A DNA stretch of 64,000 bases. Source: an uncultured Clostridia bacterium (lineage in GTDB: Bacteria > Bacillota > Clostridia > TANB77 > CAG-465). The translations under genes and the position numbers were made by a program. The stretch lies in NCBI GenBank assembly GCA_944383015.1, contig CALWOC010000001.1, positions 427,976 to 491,975 on the forward strand, given 5' to 3'. How positions within the stretch are numbered: the first letter of the stretch is position 1; each line of letters starts with the position of its first letter. Shown one piece after another: positions 18,101-27,701 of this stretch. The notes below the pieces were generated by a model that had not been told where the DNA came from, did no database searches, and saw only the letters and a program-made list of their open reading frames with translations.

Positions 18101-18127
18101 AAAAGAAGTCATTGACTTCTTTTTTTA
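18100..18127. terminator. Bidirectional terminator between convergent genes
   Basis: AAAAGAAGTCA pairs with TGACTTCTTTT around a two-base loop, with T-tracts on the plus side and, read in reverse, on the minus side. Confidence 0.8.
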
Positions 18128-18763
18128 TGATATTCCATCAGGCTCTTTAATTATTTCATCATCTTCATCTTTAACATTATTATTTATATTATCTTCTACA
18201 CTTGGATTTACTGGTTTAGTATATTCTTCCTCTTCTTTTGGTTCTTCAGTAATATTATTATTTGGTCTATATGTATTAGTATTATTTGTTGTATTTTCAT
18301 CTTCTACTTTTGTATCTTCATTATTAACAACTATCTCATCTTCAGTATCTTTTTTATCACTATCTCCACCACCAGCAATCATAATTCCTATTATAAAAGC
18401 TATTATAAATAAAATAATTACTCCTACAACTATAAATACCTTTTTCTCCTTTATAAATGTCATTAATTTATCTTCTTTATTTTCTTTTTCTTCTACTTTT
18501 ATATCTTCCTCTTTTAACTCTATTTCATTTTTAGGAGCATTAGGATCAATTTTAAATCCATTCTCATAGTCATACATTAGCCTTTTATTATCATCCATTA
18601 AAGTCTCATATGCTTCATTTATTTCTTTCATCTTTTCTTGAGCATATTCCTGATTTCCCTTATATGAATCAGGATGATATTTTTTAGTTAATGCTCTATA
18701 CGCATTTTTTATAACTTCTTTTGATGCATTTACACTTACTTCTAAAATTTCATAATAATTCAT
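18125..18763 (-). CDS. Membrane-anchored J-domain protein
   Basis: Residues 1-70 form a J domain: [23 protein letters not shown] in [10 protein letters not shown], and [12 protein letters not shown] Glu/Lys-rich linker leads to one TM (about 112-135, [20 protein letters not shown]) and an Asn/Glu/Asp-rich low-complexity tail of about 70 residues. J domains stimulate Hsp70 (DnaK) ATPase; this one would recruit DnaK to the membrane. It is the last gene of a three-gene unit with 78-aa and 696-aa proteins of unknown function. RBS GAGGTAAG precedes the ATG. Confidence 0.88.
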   Translation of the reverse strand: MNYYEILEVSVNASKEVIKNAYRALTKKYHPDSYKGNQEYAQEKMKEINEAYETLMDDNKRLMYDYENGFKIDPNAPKNEIELKEEDIKVEEKENKEDKLMTFIKEKKVFIVVGVIILFIIAFIIGIMIAGGGDSDKKDTEDEIVVNNEDTKVEDENTTNNTNTYRPNNNITEEPKEEEEYTKPVNPSVEDNINNNVKDEDDEIIKEPDGIS

Positions 18764-18775
18764 ACGCTTACCTCA

Positions 18776-19012
18776 TTACTGTTCTTTATTTTTTAGTTTA
18801 TCTATTATTTCTTGCATATTATCATATAGCTTATCTATATTTAATTTAATCTTATTTATTTCTTCATCTTGATTTTTTAATTCTGTATCATAAATTGTAT
18901 TTATACATTCAATATATTCAGGTAAAATTATAGTAGAATTGATAGTTTCATTTTCAAAATCATTTTTTATATCTAAAATCCTTTGTATTTTATTACAATC
19001 AATTTTTTCCAT
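18776..19012 (-). CDS. Small coiled-coil protein of unknown function
   Basis: The 78-residue acidic protein is predicted helical, with heptad-like hydrophobics in its second half (EEINKIKLNIDKLYDNMQ). No family is recognised. GGAGGT six bases upstream supports the start. It sits 14 bases after the 696-aa gene and 12 before the J-domain gene, so all three are cotranscribed and may form a complex. Confidence 0.7.
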   Translation of the reverse strand: MEKIDCNKIQRILDIKNDFENETINSTIILPEYIECINTIYDTELKNQDEEINKIKLNIDKLYDNMQEIIDKLKNKEQ

Positions 19013-19026
19013 AATTTTACCTCCAT

Positions 19027-21117
19027 CTATATTTTATTTTTTTGTCTTACAAAATTTATTTTATTTAAAATCATTTCTTCTCTTTGTTTATATGCCATCA
19101 ATTTTCTTTCTTGAATTTCTTTTCTATCTTTATTAATATATAAAAGTTTTGTATTATAATCATCTATTTTTCTTACAACTGTGTTTATTCCAAGGATATC
19201 TGGTATCTTTACTTTTATATTTTTTAATGCAGACTTTTGTTTAAGATTATATTCTAATAATTTATATTTTAAATCATTATATTTTATAATTTGTATTATA
19301 GTCTCAATAGACTCATCACATCCATTAACATATATTCTTTTAAAATTATTTAATTCTATATCTCTATTAATATATAATTCATAAAGTCCAATCCCTAATA
19401 AAATTTCAACAATGTTTATATATTTAGGCATACTAAAAAGATTATCAATTTCATCTTTATCTCTAAAATTTAGTATATCTAATATACTCATTCCACATTT
19501 TATTATATCTTCATTGTATAATTTTTGTATAAATTGTGAAGTCTTAGTAAAAATACCCATTATATTCTTTTGCATACTATATAATTCTTCAATTTCATTA
19601 TTTGAAATCAAAGAAAAGGCTTTTGATACATCATACGAATTAAAGTATTTATTAATACATGACGTATCCTTTAAACTAGATCTTAAAATACTAATAATAT
19701 TAATGTTATCACTTAAAATATTTTTTTCTCTTTTTGAAAGATAATTAAATAAATATAAGTATGGTATATTTTCAGTTGTACTTATATTTGCAAGTTCTTT
19801 TTTTATATTTAAAAATAAAATCAAATTCTCTTTTATTTCTTTATCTGCAAAAGTTGCTATCTCAGCTTTTTCTTTTTTAGTCATATTTAAATATTTATAA
19901 TATATGCCATATGTATATTTTTCTTCAAATAAATTCAATTCTTTTTCAAGTTCTTCTTGCTTTAAAGTTCCAACATTTCTTATTTCTTCTATAAAGTTTT
20001 TATATTCAGATAAAAACTCATTTTTTAAATAATCTTCAATATCTGTAGGCAAATTATCTATCTTATCTAAGAATTGTAAAACATCCATTTTACTAGACAA
20101 TATATTTGTCACTTCTGGATAGTTTTCTACTAAATAATCGTAAACTGATTGTTCTGGATCAATTTTCTCTAAATTAATTAAATCTTCCCTTTTAGAACTT
20201 AATATATTTTCCACAAATAAAGGTGTCTTATCACATGAATTATCACAGTTTAGTAGACTACTTATTTCGTCTTCTACCTTATTATACACTTTTTGAGCTT
20301 CATTTTGAATCTCTTTTAAATCTTTATTATAATCACATATTGAAATTTGCGCGTACTGTTTTATATAGTCAATTAATTCTTCTAATTGTAAATCTTGTAA
20401 TATTGCTTTACTTTCGCTACCATTTCTAGAATTGTCTATATTTGATGTTTTTACACCAACTATATTTCCTATTCTATATAAAAATTCATCTATATTCTCA
20501 TTATTTTTCTTAAACTTTTCATACATATTAGTCATATCTTTTTTATTTTTTAAGACTTCTTTACTACCCTCATAGTCTAAAAGCATTTCATATATTACAT
20601 CTAATTGTTCTAGATAAGCTAATATTTTATTAGTATCATTTTCAATATTAGTGCTAATTTTAATCATTATCTCTTTTGTTTTCTCTATAGCATAATATTT
20701 TTCTATATATGTTTCATTTAATTTTTCTATAAGCTCAGAATCAATTTGCAATAAATTTTGAGATTTATTATACTCAAAACAAGCAAGTATTACTTCATAC
20801 AATAACTCAAATATAAATTTTATTTTTTGATGATTATATTCATTTACGTCTAAAATTGTAATAATATCATTTAGTCTATCATTTATTTTTTTCTTATTTA
20901 TTATAATCTCGTATATGTATTCTTTGTTTGATATATCAATCAAGTTAAATTCAACGCTTCTACCATCAAGTCCAGATTCATCTATATAGTACTCAATATT
21001 GTCACCCAAGTTATATCCAATAATCTCTTTTAAAACATTCTCAACTTGCATATACGTTAGTTCTGTATGTTCTAATTTTATGCATTGTATTACAATCTTT
21101 TCTATTTTTTCATTCAT
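19027..21117 (-). CDS. Large helical cytoplasmic protein of unknown function
   Basis: The 696-residue protein has no signal peptide, no TM and no recognised catalytic motif. It is rich in Glu, Lys, Ile and Asn and looks almost wholly alpha-helical with coiled-coil stretches, especially at about 110-260 and at the C terminus (RKEIQERKLMAYKQREEM). It opens a three-gene operon ending in a membrane J-domain protein, so a scaffold or client role in chaperone recruitment is possible but unproven. Promoter at 21148-21177. Confidence 0.75.
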   Translation of the reverse strand: MNEKIEKIVIQCIKLEHTELTYMQVENVLKEIIGYNLGDNIEYYIDESGLDGRSVEFNLIDISNKEYIYEIIINKKKINDRLNDIITILDVNEYNHQKIKFIFELLYEVILACFEYNKSQNLLQIDSELIEKLNETYIEKYYAIEKTKEIMIKISTNIENDTNKILAYLEQLDVIYEMLLDYEGSKEVLKNKKDMTNMYEKFKKNNENIDEFLYRIGNIVGVKTSNIDNSRNGSESKAILQDLQLEELIDYIKQYAQISICDYNKDLKEIQNEAQKVYNKVEDEISSLLNCDNSCDKTPLFVENILSSKREDLINLEKIDPEQSVYDYLVENYPEVTNILSSKMDVLQFLDKIDNLPTDIEDYLKNEFLSEYKNFIEEIRNVGTLKQEELEKELNLFEEKYTYGIYYKYLNMTKKEKAEIATFADKEIKENLILFLNIKKELANISTTENIPYLYLFNYLSKREKNILSDNINIISILRSSLKDTSCINKYFNSYDVSKAFSLISNNEIEELYSMQKNIMGIFTKTSQFIQKLYNEDIIKCGMSILDILNFRDKDEIDNLFSMPKYINIVEILLGIGLYELYINRDIELNNFKRIYVNGCDESIETIIQIIKYNDLKYKLLEYNLKQKSALKNIKVKIPDILGINTVVRKIDDYNTKLLYINKDRKEIQERKLMAYKQREEMILNKINFVRQKNKI

Positions 21118-21147
21118 AAAATCACCAAAACTTTTAATTATATGTAT

Positions 21148-21177
21148 ATTATATACTAATATCTAAACTTTCTTCAA
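21148..21177 (-). promoter_or_regulatory. Promoter of the J-domain operon
   Basis: Minus-strand TTGAAG (21172-21177), 18-base spacer, TATAAT (21148-21153). Confidence 0.6.
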
Positions 21178-21179
21178 TA

Positions 21180-21212
21180 GATAAAAGGTAGGAATTAAAA
21201 TTCCTACCTTTT
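21180..21212 (-). terminator. Intrinsic terminator after the COG0523 gene
   Basis: AAAAGGTAGGAATT pairs perfectly with AATTCCTACCTTTT, with a short T-tract on the minus side. Confidence 0.85.
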
Positions 21213-22366
21213 TAAATTTCTGATAAACAATCATCTAATCTATTAATTATATCTTGCTTATCCATATCCTTACCTATAAATACAATTTTATTCATTCTAT
21301 CTCCACAAGATTCATCCCATATCTTTTGTATTTCTGGGTTATACTTTAATATTTTTTCTATTTCAAATTTAGATGCTGCTGCTATCCATTGACCTGCTTC
21401 AGAAATAGTTTTTTGTTTTCCAGCTTGTTCAAAACAATATGACATATAATCATCATCGCTTAACCATACTAAACCTTTTGCTCTAATAATTGTATTTGGA
21501 AATTCATCTAAAAACTTTTCAAATTTTTTAATTCTAAACGGTTTTCTTCTATAATATACAAAAGAGCTTATACCATATTCTTCTGTTTCAGTATCATCAT
21601 GATGATGGTGGTGATTATGCTCCTCATCTTCTTCATCACTTTCTAATTCTTCTACCCAGCCAGCACTAACTGATGCTTTATTAAAATTAAAAAGATTAGT
21701 ATTTAGTAACTTATCTGTTGGTACATTTCCATAATTTGTCTCTATAATTTCTGCATTTGGCTGTAATTTTTTTATAATTGCTTTTACCTTCTGTAGTTCT
21801 TCTTTTGATATTTCATCCACTTTATTTAATATTATGGTATTACAAAATTCAATTTGTTGAATAAGTAAATTTTCTATATCTTCTTCTTCTAAATCATCTT
21901 TAACAAGATTAGCTCCACATCCAAATTCAGTTGCAAGTCTTAAAGCATCCACTACTGAAACAATGTTATCTAATCTACAAATTTTGGGCAAACCATATTG
22001 TTGTGTAGATTCTGAAAGTACTGTAATTGTTTGAGCTATTGGAATTGGTTCACATATTCCACTTGCTTCTATTAAAATATAATCAAATTGCTTTGTTTTG
22101 ATTAGATCAACAATTTGTTGCATTAAATCAACTTTTAGAGTGCAACATATACAGCCATTTGTAAGCGGTACAAGACTATCATCAGTCTGATTTACAACTC
22201 CTCCTTTTGATATTAAATCAGCATCTATATTTACTTCTCCAATATCATTTACTATTACCGCAACTTTATATCCTTCTTGATTACTCAATATGTGATTTAT
22301 TAAAGTTGTCTTTCCTGAACCCAAATAACCTGTAAGAAGTGTTATTGGTACTATTTTATCTGGCAT
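21212..22366 (-). CDS. COG0523 (G3E) GTPase, CobW/YjiA/ZNG1-like metallochaperone
   Basis: The 384-residue protein has Walker A GYLGSGKTT, the family metal motif CICCTL (GCICC), the NKVDE guanine-specificity motif, and an acidic/His-rich loop (EEHNHHHHHDD) near the middle before the C-terminal CobW_C domain. These GTPases deliver zinc, cobalt or other metals to target enzymes. There is no cobalamin or nitrile hydratase gene nearby, so a zinc-homeostasis role is the default guess. The ATG at 22366 is preferred over upstream ATGs because AAAGGAA lies nine bases before it. No clear Zur box was seen. Confidence 0.88.
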   Translation of the reverse strand: MPDKIVPITLLTGYLGSGKTTLINHILSNQEGYKVAVIVNDIGEVNIDADLISKGGVVNQTDDSLVPLTNGCICCTLKVDLMQQIVDLIKTKQFDYILIEASGICEPIPIAQTITVLSESTQQYGLPKICRLDNIVSVVDALRLATEFGCGANLVKDDLEEEDIENLLIQQIEFCNTIILNKVDEISKEELQKVKAIIKKLQPNAEIIETNYGNVPTDKLLNTNLFNFNKASVSAGWVEELESDEEDEEHNHHHHHDDTETEEYGISSFVYYRRKPFRIKKFEKFLDEFPNTIIRAKGLVWLSDDDYMSYCFEQAGKQKTISEAGQWIAAASKFEIEKILKYNPEIQKIWDESCGDRMNKIVFIGKDMDKQDIINRLDDCLSEI

Positions 22367-22415
22367 ATTCATCATTTCCTTTCGTCCTAGATATTATACA
22401 ACAAAAACTCTAAAA

Positions 22416-22455
22416 AATAAAGAAAAAATAATAGAGTAAAATACTCTATTATTTA
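22416..22455 (-). terminator. Intrinsic terminator after the P-type ATPase gene
   Basis: AATAATAGAGTA pairs with TACTCTATTATT around a three-base loop, followed on the minus strand by TTTTTTCTTTATTTTTT. Confidence 0.85.
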
Positions 22456-22462
22456 TATATTT

Positions 22463-25090
22463 TTAATCTTTTACAAATTTTTTAATTCCAAGTTTTAAAA
22501 AGTCTATAGCAACAAAAGACACAATACTTATTACAATTAAAACTAATACTTGTATAAAGTTTAACGTTACAATATTGAATATTTGACCAACTGGTGTTCC
22601 AAACACAATAAGTTGCATAAGAATTAATATTATCATACCAATATTCATTGCTTTATTTGAAAGTAGTCCTTGTTTTATAGTTAAATCTTTTAAGTTTCTG
22701 CAATTTAATGCATACACCATTTCTTGGAATACCATACATAAAAATGCCATAGTTCTTGCAATATCTGCTCCATAATATATATTTGCAAAATAATATGTTG
22801 TAAGAACTGCTATTGCTTTAAATATAGCAGAAAGTGCTAAATTTGCAACAACAAAAGGAGTAAAAAATGGTGCATTTACAGGCTTAGGTTTTCTTTTCAT
22901 TATACCTTTTGCTGCTTTTTCAAAAGCTAAACAAATTGATGGAACAGAGTCAGTAGCTAAATTAATATATAAAATATGTAATGGTAAAAATATCTCTATA
23001 TTAAAAAATAATCCAACAACCACAACTATTATCTCAGCGAAATTACTTGCAAGAGAATAAATAATTCCATTTCTTATATTATCATAAATTTTTCTTCCTT
23101 CACCTACAGCATCAACTATTGTACTGAAACTATCATCAACTAATATTACGTCTGCAACACTCTTTGTAACCTCAGTTCCTGTCTTACCCATTCCAATTCC
23201 AACATGTGCAAGTTTTATAGCTGGAGCATCATTTACTCCGTCACCTGTCATTGCAACAACTTTATTATTTGCTTGCCAAGCTTTTACTATTCTTACTTTA
23301 TGTTCGGGTTGAACTCTAGCATATACACTATATTTAGTAACTTCTTTAATTAATTGCTCATCACTTAATTTATCTAATTCTTTTCCTTCTATAACACCTG
23401 TTCCCTCTTCAATAATTCCAATCTCTTTTGCTATAGCTGTAGCAGTGCTTAAACTGTCCCCAGTTATCATAATTGGTCTTATTCCTGCTTCACGACAAGT
23501 TTTTATAGACTCTTTTACAGTATCTCTTGGTGGATCCATCATACCAACAAGGCCAACAAAAGTTAAATCATTTTCAACGTCTGGTAACTCTTCTTCTTCT
23601 GGCACTTTATCTATAACTTTATATGCAAACGATAAAACTCTTAATGCTTTTTGTGCCATTTCTTTTTCAAAATTTAAAATTTTATTAATATGTTTTTGAT
23701 CTAAATCATATACTTTTCCATTTTCATAATATTTATTGCATTTCTTTAATAATGAATCTAAACTTCCTTTTGTAGATACAACAATTTTATCTTGAACTGT
23801 ATTAACAGTAGACATCATTTTTCTATCTGAATCGAAAGGAACTTCTGCAACCCTCTCATTATTTTTTACTATATTTTGTGGATTATATCCCATGTCCATA
23901 GCATACTTAAATAACGCTGTTTCTGTAGGATCGCCAATTAAATTCTCCTTATTTTGTGGATCTATTTTACTATCATTACAAAGTACCATTAAATCTATTA
24001 ATAACTCACTATTTTCTATTGGTTCTTTTTCCACTCTATAATTTTTATTATTAAAAATTATTTCTTTTACGGTCATTTTATTTTGTGTAATAGTACCAGT
24101 CTTATCTGAGCAAATTATATCTATTGAACCTAATGTTTCAACAGAAGAAATTTTTCTAACAATAGTATTTCTCTTTGCCATAGCTGTTGTTCCTAAAGAT
24201 AAAGTAACAGTAATAACTGTTGGTAAATTTTCAGGAATAGCAGCAACAGCAAGAGAAATACATAGCATAATAATCTCTAATGTATCATTTCCTTTAGCAA
24301 TTCCATAAATTAAAACAAAACCAATAATTGCTGCAATTATCATTGATAGTACTTTACTTATGTTATTTATTTTTATTTGTAAAGGAGATAAAACGTCTTT
24401 ATCTTTCTGTACAGAAGAAGCTATTTTACCAAGCTCTGTCTCCATACCAGTTTTTACTACAACTGCCTTTAATTTTCCATATACTACATTACAACCTGAA
24501 TACACCATATTTACTCTTTCATTTATCTGTGCATCAGAATTTACTTTTTCAACATCTTTAGCAATAGGCTCACTTTCTCCTGTTAGCATTGATTCATCAA
24601 CACTTGATGCTACTTCCCATATAACTCTTGCATCAGCAGGAATTGTGTCACCTGCTTCTAAATCTAAAATATCTCCAGGAACTATTTTCTCTGAAGAACA
24701 AATTGTAACCTGACCATTCCTAATTACTTTTGCATTAGGTGTAGTCATTTTTTTCAAACTTTCTACAGCTGAATCTGCCTTAAGCTCCTGAACAAATCCC
24801 ATAATAGCATTTAATAATACAACTGCTATTATAACTATTGTATCTGTATATGCTTCGCCGTTTAAATACGAGCTTATTCCAGAAAAAACTGCTGCTATTA
24901 AAAGTACTACAATCATCATATCTTTAAACTGATCTAAAAATTTTGATAGTTTACTTTTCTTATTTGTCTCTTTTAACTTATTTAAACCATATCTATTAAG
25001 ACGTGCTTGAGCTTCTTCATTAGAAAGACCTTCTTCACTCGTTTGCAGGGCATCTAAGACCTTGTCTATATCCTCATCATAGTATTTCAT
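22463..25090 (-). CDS. P-type (IIA) cation ATPase, Ca2+-transporting type
   Basis: The 875-residue protein has the full P-type set: an N-terminal cation-ATPase domain, TGES in the actuator domain, DKTGTIT with the phosphorylated Asp, GDGVNDAPA in the hinge, and about ten TM segments. The TM4 motif is PENLP, in the position of the PEGLP of SERCA-like Ca2+ pumps; the Gly-to-Asn change is a small deviation. It would export Ca2+ at the expense of ATP. A TATAAT preceded by TGG at 25111-25116 gives a probable short leader. RBS AACCTCC (reverse GGAGGTT) precedes the ATG. Monocistronic. Confidence 0.92.
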   Translation of the reverse strand: MKYYDEDIDKVLDALQTSEEGLSNEEAQARLNRYGLNKLKETNKKSKLSKFLDQFKDMMIVVLLIAAVFSGISSYLNGEAYTDTIVIIAVVLLNAIMGFVQELKADSAVESLKKMTTPNAKVIRNGQVTICSSEKIVPGDILDLEAGDTIPADARVIWEVASSVDESMLTGESEPIAKDVEKVNSDAQINERVNMVYSGCNVVYGKLKAVVVKTGMETELGKIASSVQKDKDVLSPLQIKINNISKVLSMIIAAIIGFVLIYGIAKGNDTLEIIMLCISLAVAAIPENLPTVITVTLSLGTTAMAKRNTIVRKISSVETLGSIDIICSDKTGTITQNKMTVKEIIFNNKNYRVEKEPIENSELLIDLMVLCNDSKIDPQNKENLIGDPTETALFKYAMDMGYNPQNIVKNNERVAEVPFDSDRKMMSTVNTVQDKIVVSTKGSLDSLLKKCNKYYENGKVYDLDQKHINKILNFEKEMAQKALRVLSFAYKVIDKVPEEEELPDVENDLTFVGLVGMMDPPRDTVKESIKTCREAGIRPIMITGDSLSTATAIAKEIGIIEEGTGVIEGKELDKLSDEQLIKEVTKYSVYARVQPEHKVRIVKAWQANNKVVAMTGDGVNDAPAIKLAHVGIGMGKTGTEVTKSVADVILVDDSFSTIVDAVGEGRKIYDNIRNGIIYSLASNFAEIIVVVVGLFFNIEIFLPLHILYINLATDSVPSICLAFEKAAKGIMKRKPKPVNAPFFTPFVVANLALSAIFKAIAVLTTYYFANIYYGADIARTMAFLCMVFQEMVYALNCRNLKDLTIKQGLLSNKAMNIGMIILILMQLIVFGTPVGQIFNIVTLNFIQVLVLIVISIVSFVAIDFLKLGIKKFVKD

Positions 25091-25169
25091 AACACATAAC
25101 CTCCAAAATGATTATACCATAAAAGAGATAAATATACTTATATTATATAAAAAAATATAATTTTTTCAC

Positions 25170-25203
25170 AAAAATATAGAACTATAGAAAAACTATAGTT
25201 CTA
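25170..25203 (-). terminator. Terminator after the 97-aa gene
   Basis: AGAACTATAG pairs with CTATAGTTCT around AAAAA, with ATATTTTTG on the minus side. Confidence 0.7.
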
Positions 25204-25494
25204 ATAATTAACTTTTAAATAATTATATGTATTCTTTAGCAGTTCAATTTCATCTAAATAACTAAAATCTTTATTAATCATACCTTTTCTCAAAAGCTCT
25301 ATTCTATTTAAAAAATTAGGATATTCGTTCATTATTTTAGTTGTATAGCAATAAAAATCTTCATTTTTAGGAACATTCACATTTTTCTTATCTAACATTT
25401 TACTAAATAATTCTACATACTTATCTTTAATTAATTCTATTGCATCTTCATATTTTTCTTCATTTAAAAGTACATTAATTCTTACATCTTCCAT
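25201..25494 (-). CDS. Small soluble protein of unknown function
   Basis: The 97-residue protein is charged and predicted helical, beginning MEDVRINVLLNEEKYEDAIE, which resembles a short TPR-like helix pair. I do not recognise a family. GGAGG seven bases before the ATG at 25494 fixes the start, shorter than the full open frame (25533). It is a single-gene unit between promoter 25522-25550 and a terminator overlapping its stop. Confidence 0.7.
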   Translation of the reverse strand: MEDVRINVLLNEEKYEDAIELIKDKYVELFSKMLDKKNVNVPKNEDFYCYTTKIMNEYPNFLNRIELLRKGMINKDFSYLDEIELLKNTYNYLKVNY

Positions 25495-25521
25495 TTTATC
25501 GCCTCCAATAAGTACATTATT

Positions 25522-25550
25522 ATTATACCACAATTTTTAATTTTTGTAAA
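25522..25550 (-). promoter_or_regulatory. Promoter of the 97-aa gene
   Basis: Minus-strand TTTACA (25545-25550), 17-base spacer ending TGG (extended -10), TATAAT (25522-25527). Confidence 0.75.
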
Positions 25551-25564
25551 GTTATGTTAACTTA

Positions 25565-25606
25565 TTGATTAAAAAAATTAGAGTGAATTTTTTTCACTCT
25601 AATTTG
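25565..25606 (-). terminator. Terminator after the transglutaminase-like gene
   Basis: AAATTAGAGTGAA pairs with TTCACTCTAATTT; minus-strand side is TTTTTTTAATC. Confidence 0.85.
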
Positions 25607-26486
25607 TTGGAATTCCTTCTTGCATTCTATGGTCTGTATAAAATTCGTCGTTATCTTTTAAAAAATAATTATACGTTATAACTCCATCTGTTGCAATTTT
25701 GTTATCCCATGTGATATCTAAATTATACCACTTACCATAAAGTTCAACCATATTCCATATATGATTCTTTGAGGTATCCTCATTACTGATGTCTCGTGTT
25801 GCAATGGATTTTATACCTAATTGGTCCATAATAAATTTAAATCCATATGCATACCCTGCACAAACAGTATTGCCAGAATCAAATATGGAGACTATTGATT
25901 GATAAGAGTCTATTTCATCTTGTGTATAATCATGATATTGAGATATCTCAATTAGTTTATCATGAACGTATCTTATTTTCTTAAAATCATTTTCTTGCTT
26001 TTTCGCTCCTTCAATAATCTCGTTGTATTTAACTTCTATACGAGATTTAACTTCTTTTGCCTCTTCTAATGAATACGAATAATAAAGTTCTATAACTTTA
26101 TGAGTATTTACTTTGTTACTTAATGTTTTTACAGTAAGATATGAATCCATCCAAAATATTTCTGGATGATCTAGCATTACAGCAGAATAGACTTCTTGAA
26201 ACTCTTTAGAAGAAATCTCATCTAACTGAGTTGAGAAACTATCATTAAATTGTAAATACGTTTCCTTAATCTCATCATATAAAATTTTCTGATCATCATT
26301 TAGCGTACTCTTCCAATACTCATATGCTTCTCTACCACTATAAACTGGGTAGTCTTCTACACTAGCATATGCTTCAACAGTCTCAGACTTATCCGCAGCC
26401 TTATAAAAGACAAAAATATAAATCCCCGCAATTATTGCTGAAACAGCAGTAACTATAAGAAGGATATCTGGCAATTTTTTCTTCAT
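25599..26486 (-). CDS. Membrane-anchored transglutaminase-like protein
   Basis: The 295-residue protein has an N-terminal TM anchor (about 6-26) and then a transglutaminase-like core with the Cys-His-Asp set: NTVCAGYA, SKNHIWNMVEL, and NLDITWD. Bacterial members act as peptidases or as peptide cross-linkers at the cell surface. The ATG at 26486 has GGAGGTG seven bases upstream; the open frame extends to 26528. Promoter 26545-26573 is a perfect consensus match, suggesting good expression. Substrate unknown. Confidence 0.88.
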   Translation of the reverse strand: MKKKLPDILLIVTAVSAIIAGIYIFVFYKAADKSETVEAYASVEDYPVYSGREAYEYWKSTLNDDQKILYDEIKETYLQFNDSFSTQLDEISSKEFQEVYSAVMLDHPEIFWMDSYLTVKTLSNKVNTHKVIELYYSYSLEEAKEVKSRIEVKYNEIIEGAKKQENDFKKIRYVHDKLIEISQYHDYTQDEIDSYQSIVSIFDSGNTVCAGYAYGFKFIMDQLGIKSIATRDISNEDTSKNHIWNMVELYGKWYNLDITWDNKIATDGVITYNYFLKDNDEFYTDHRMQEGIPTN

Positions 26487-26544
26487 TTTCACACCTCCAT
26501 TTTTTTTATTAAAGAAAAATGCTCTCATTTAAATGTACATTATA

Positions 26545-26573
26545 ATTATACCATTTTTTTACAGTTATGTCAA
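26545..26573 (-). promoter_or_regulatory. Consensus promoter of the transglutaminase-like gene
   Basis: Minus-strand TTGACA (26568-26573), 17-base spacer ending TGG, TATAAT (26545-26550). Confidence 0.88.
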
Positions 26574-26607
26574 CCGAACTTTTTTAATCTAAATTAAGTA
26601 TTAATAC

Positions 26608-26636
26608 TTTGATTAATAAAGCTATTGTGATATAAT
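26608..26636 (+). promoter_or_regulatory. Promoter of hpt
   Basis: TTTGAT (26608-26613), 17-base spacer with TGTGA before the -10, TATAAT (26631-26636). Confidence 0.7.
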
Positions 26637-26655
26637 TTTTTTAGGAGGAATACTC

Positions 26656-27165
26656 ATGGATATTAAAGAATTAATTAGTGAAGAAAAAATTAAAGCTAGG
26701 ATAAAGCAAATAGCAGAAGTTATCCAAAAAGACTTTAAAAATGAAGAAATAATTTTAATTTGCGTATTAAAAGGTGCGACATTTTTTGCAACAGAATTAG
26801 CTAAAAATATATCATCACCTGTAATTATTGATTTTATAAAAGTATCAAGTTATAAAGGAAGTCAAAGTACAGGAGTAATACAATTTGACTTAAATATTTC
26901 TGAAAATATTAAAGATAAAAATGTGATTATTGTAGAAGATATAATAGATACTGGTAGAACACTTACATATTTAAAAAGTTATCTAGAAGAAAGAAATCCT
27001 AAAAATCTAAAGATATGTACGCTACTTGATAAAAAAGAACGTAGAGAATTTGATTTAGAATCAGATTATGTCTGCTTTGAAATACCAGATAAATTCGTTG
27101 TTGGATATGGTCTTGATTATGATGAAAAATATAGAAATTTACCATATATTGGATATATAGAGTAA
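26656..27165 (+). CDS. hpt: Hypoxanthine phosphoribosyltransferase
   Basis: The 169-residue protein has the PRPP-binding motif VIIVEDIIDTGRTL and the LKGATFFATELAK loop of hypoxanthine-guanine phosphoribosyltransferases. It salvages hypoxanthine and guanine to IMP and GMP using PRPP. Length and motif order are normal for bacterial Hpt. It is not beside tilS/ftsH as in Bacillus, but stands alone with a promoter and a terminator overlapping its stop codon. RBS AGGAGG is seven bases upstream. Confidence 0.93.
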   Translation: MDIKELISEEKIKARIKQIAEVIQKDFKNEEIILICVLKGATFFATELAKNISSPVIIDFIKVSSYKGSQSTGVIQFDLNISENIKDKNVIIVEDIIDTGRTLTYLKSYLEERNPKNLKICTLLDKKERREFDLESDYVCFEIPDKFVVGYGLDYDEKYRNLPYIGYIE

Positions 27166-27187
27166 TTTATATTACTCTATTTTTTTG
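27157..27187 (+). terminator. Terminator of hpt
   Basis: ATAGAGTAAT pairs with ATTACTCTAT, followed by TTTTTTTG; it includes the hpt stop codon. Confidence 0.8.
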
Positions 27188-27199
27188 AGCATAATATAT

Positions 27200-27673
27200 A
27201 TGGTGATGCAATTGAAGGTATTTAGTTACTATGTTAAAATCTTTTCTTTTTTAATGATTTTTACTTTAATTTGTATAGCATTGCATATAATGATATGTTT
27301 AAATATAAATGAATTAAAAATAAATATACATGATATTACTAGAAATTATTTAGTACTAGAATTAGTATTTCCTATTTTATATATTTTACTAGCAATAAGT
27401 GTTTATAACTACTCAACCACACTAGATAGTTCAAGAAATATACTTATAGTATTAATAATGTATTTACTAATATCATTATTAATTTTTTTATCCTCTTTTT
27501 TATTTTTCAGATATGCAAACTTTATTTTTGCTTTCTGGTTATCAATTATATGTGTTGTAATAGATGGATTTATGTCTATTTTATTTTTAAAATCACCAAT
27601 ATGTAATTTTCACTTTAGCATATTAGTTTATTTAGCTATAGTAGAATTCTATTTTTATTATGCAATAATATAG
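27200..27673 (+). CDS. Small polytopic membrane protein of unknown function
   Basis: The 157-residue frame encodes about four or five hydrophobic helices (for example FLMIFTLICIALHIMICL) with few charged residues. No family recognised. The start is uncertain: ATG at 27200 has no clear ribosome binding site, and the gene follows the hpt terminator, so expression may rely on read-through. It may be a real gene with a weak start; confidence is limited. Confidence 0.5.
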   Translation: MVMQLKVFSYYVKIFSFLMIFTLICIALHIMICLNINELKINIHDITRNYLVLELVFPILYILLAISVYNYSTTLDSSRNILIVLIMYLLISLLIFLSSFLFFRYANFIFAFWLSIICVVIDGFMSILFLKSPICNFHFSILVYLAIVEFYFYYAII

Positions 27674-27701
27674 AAAAAAGAGTAAGATTTCTTACTCTTT
27701 T
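27674..27701. terminator. Bidirectional terminator
   Basis: AAAAGAGTAAGA pairs with TCTTACTCTTTT between the convergent membrane-protein and tatD genes. Confidence 0.8.
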
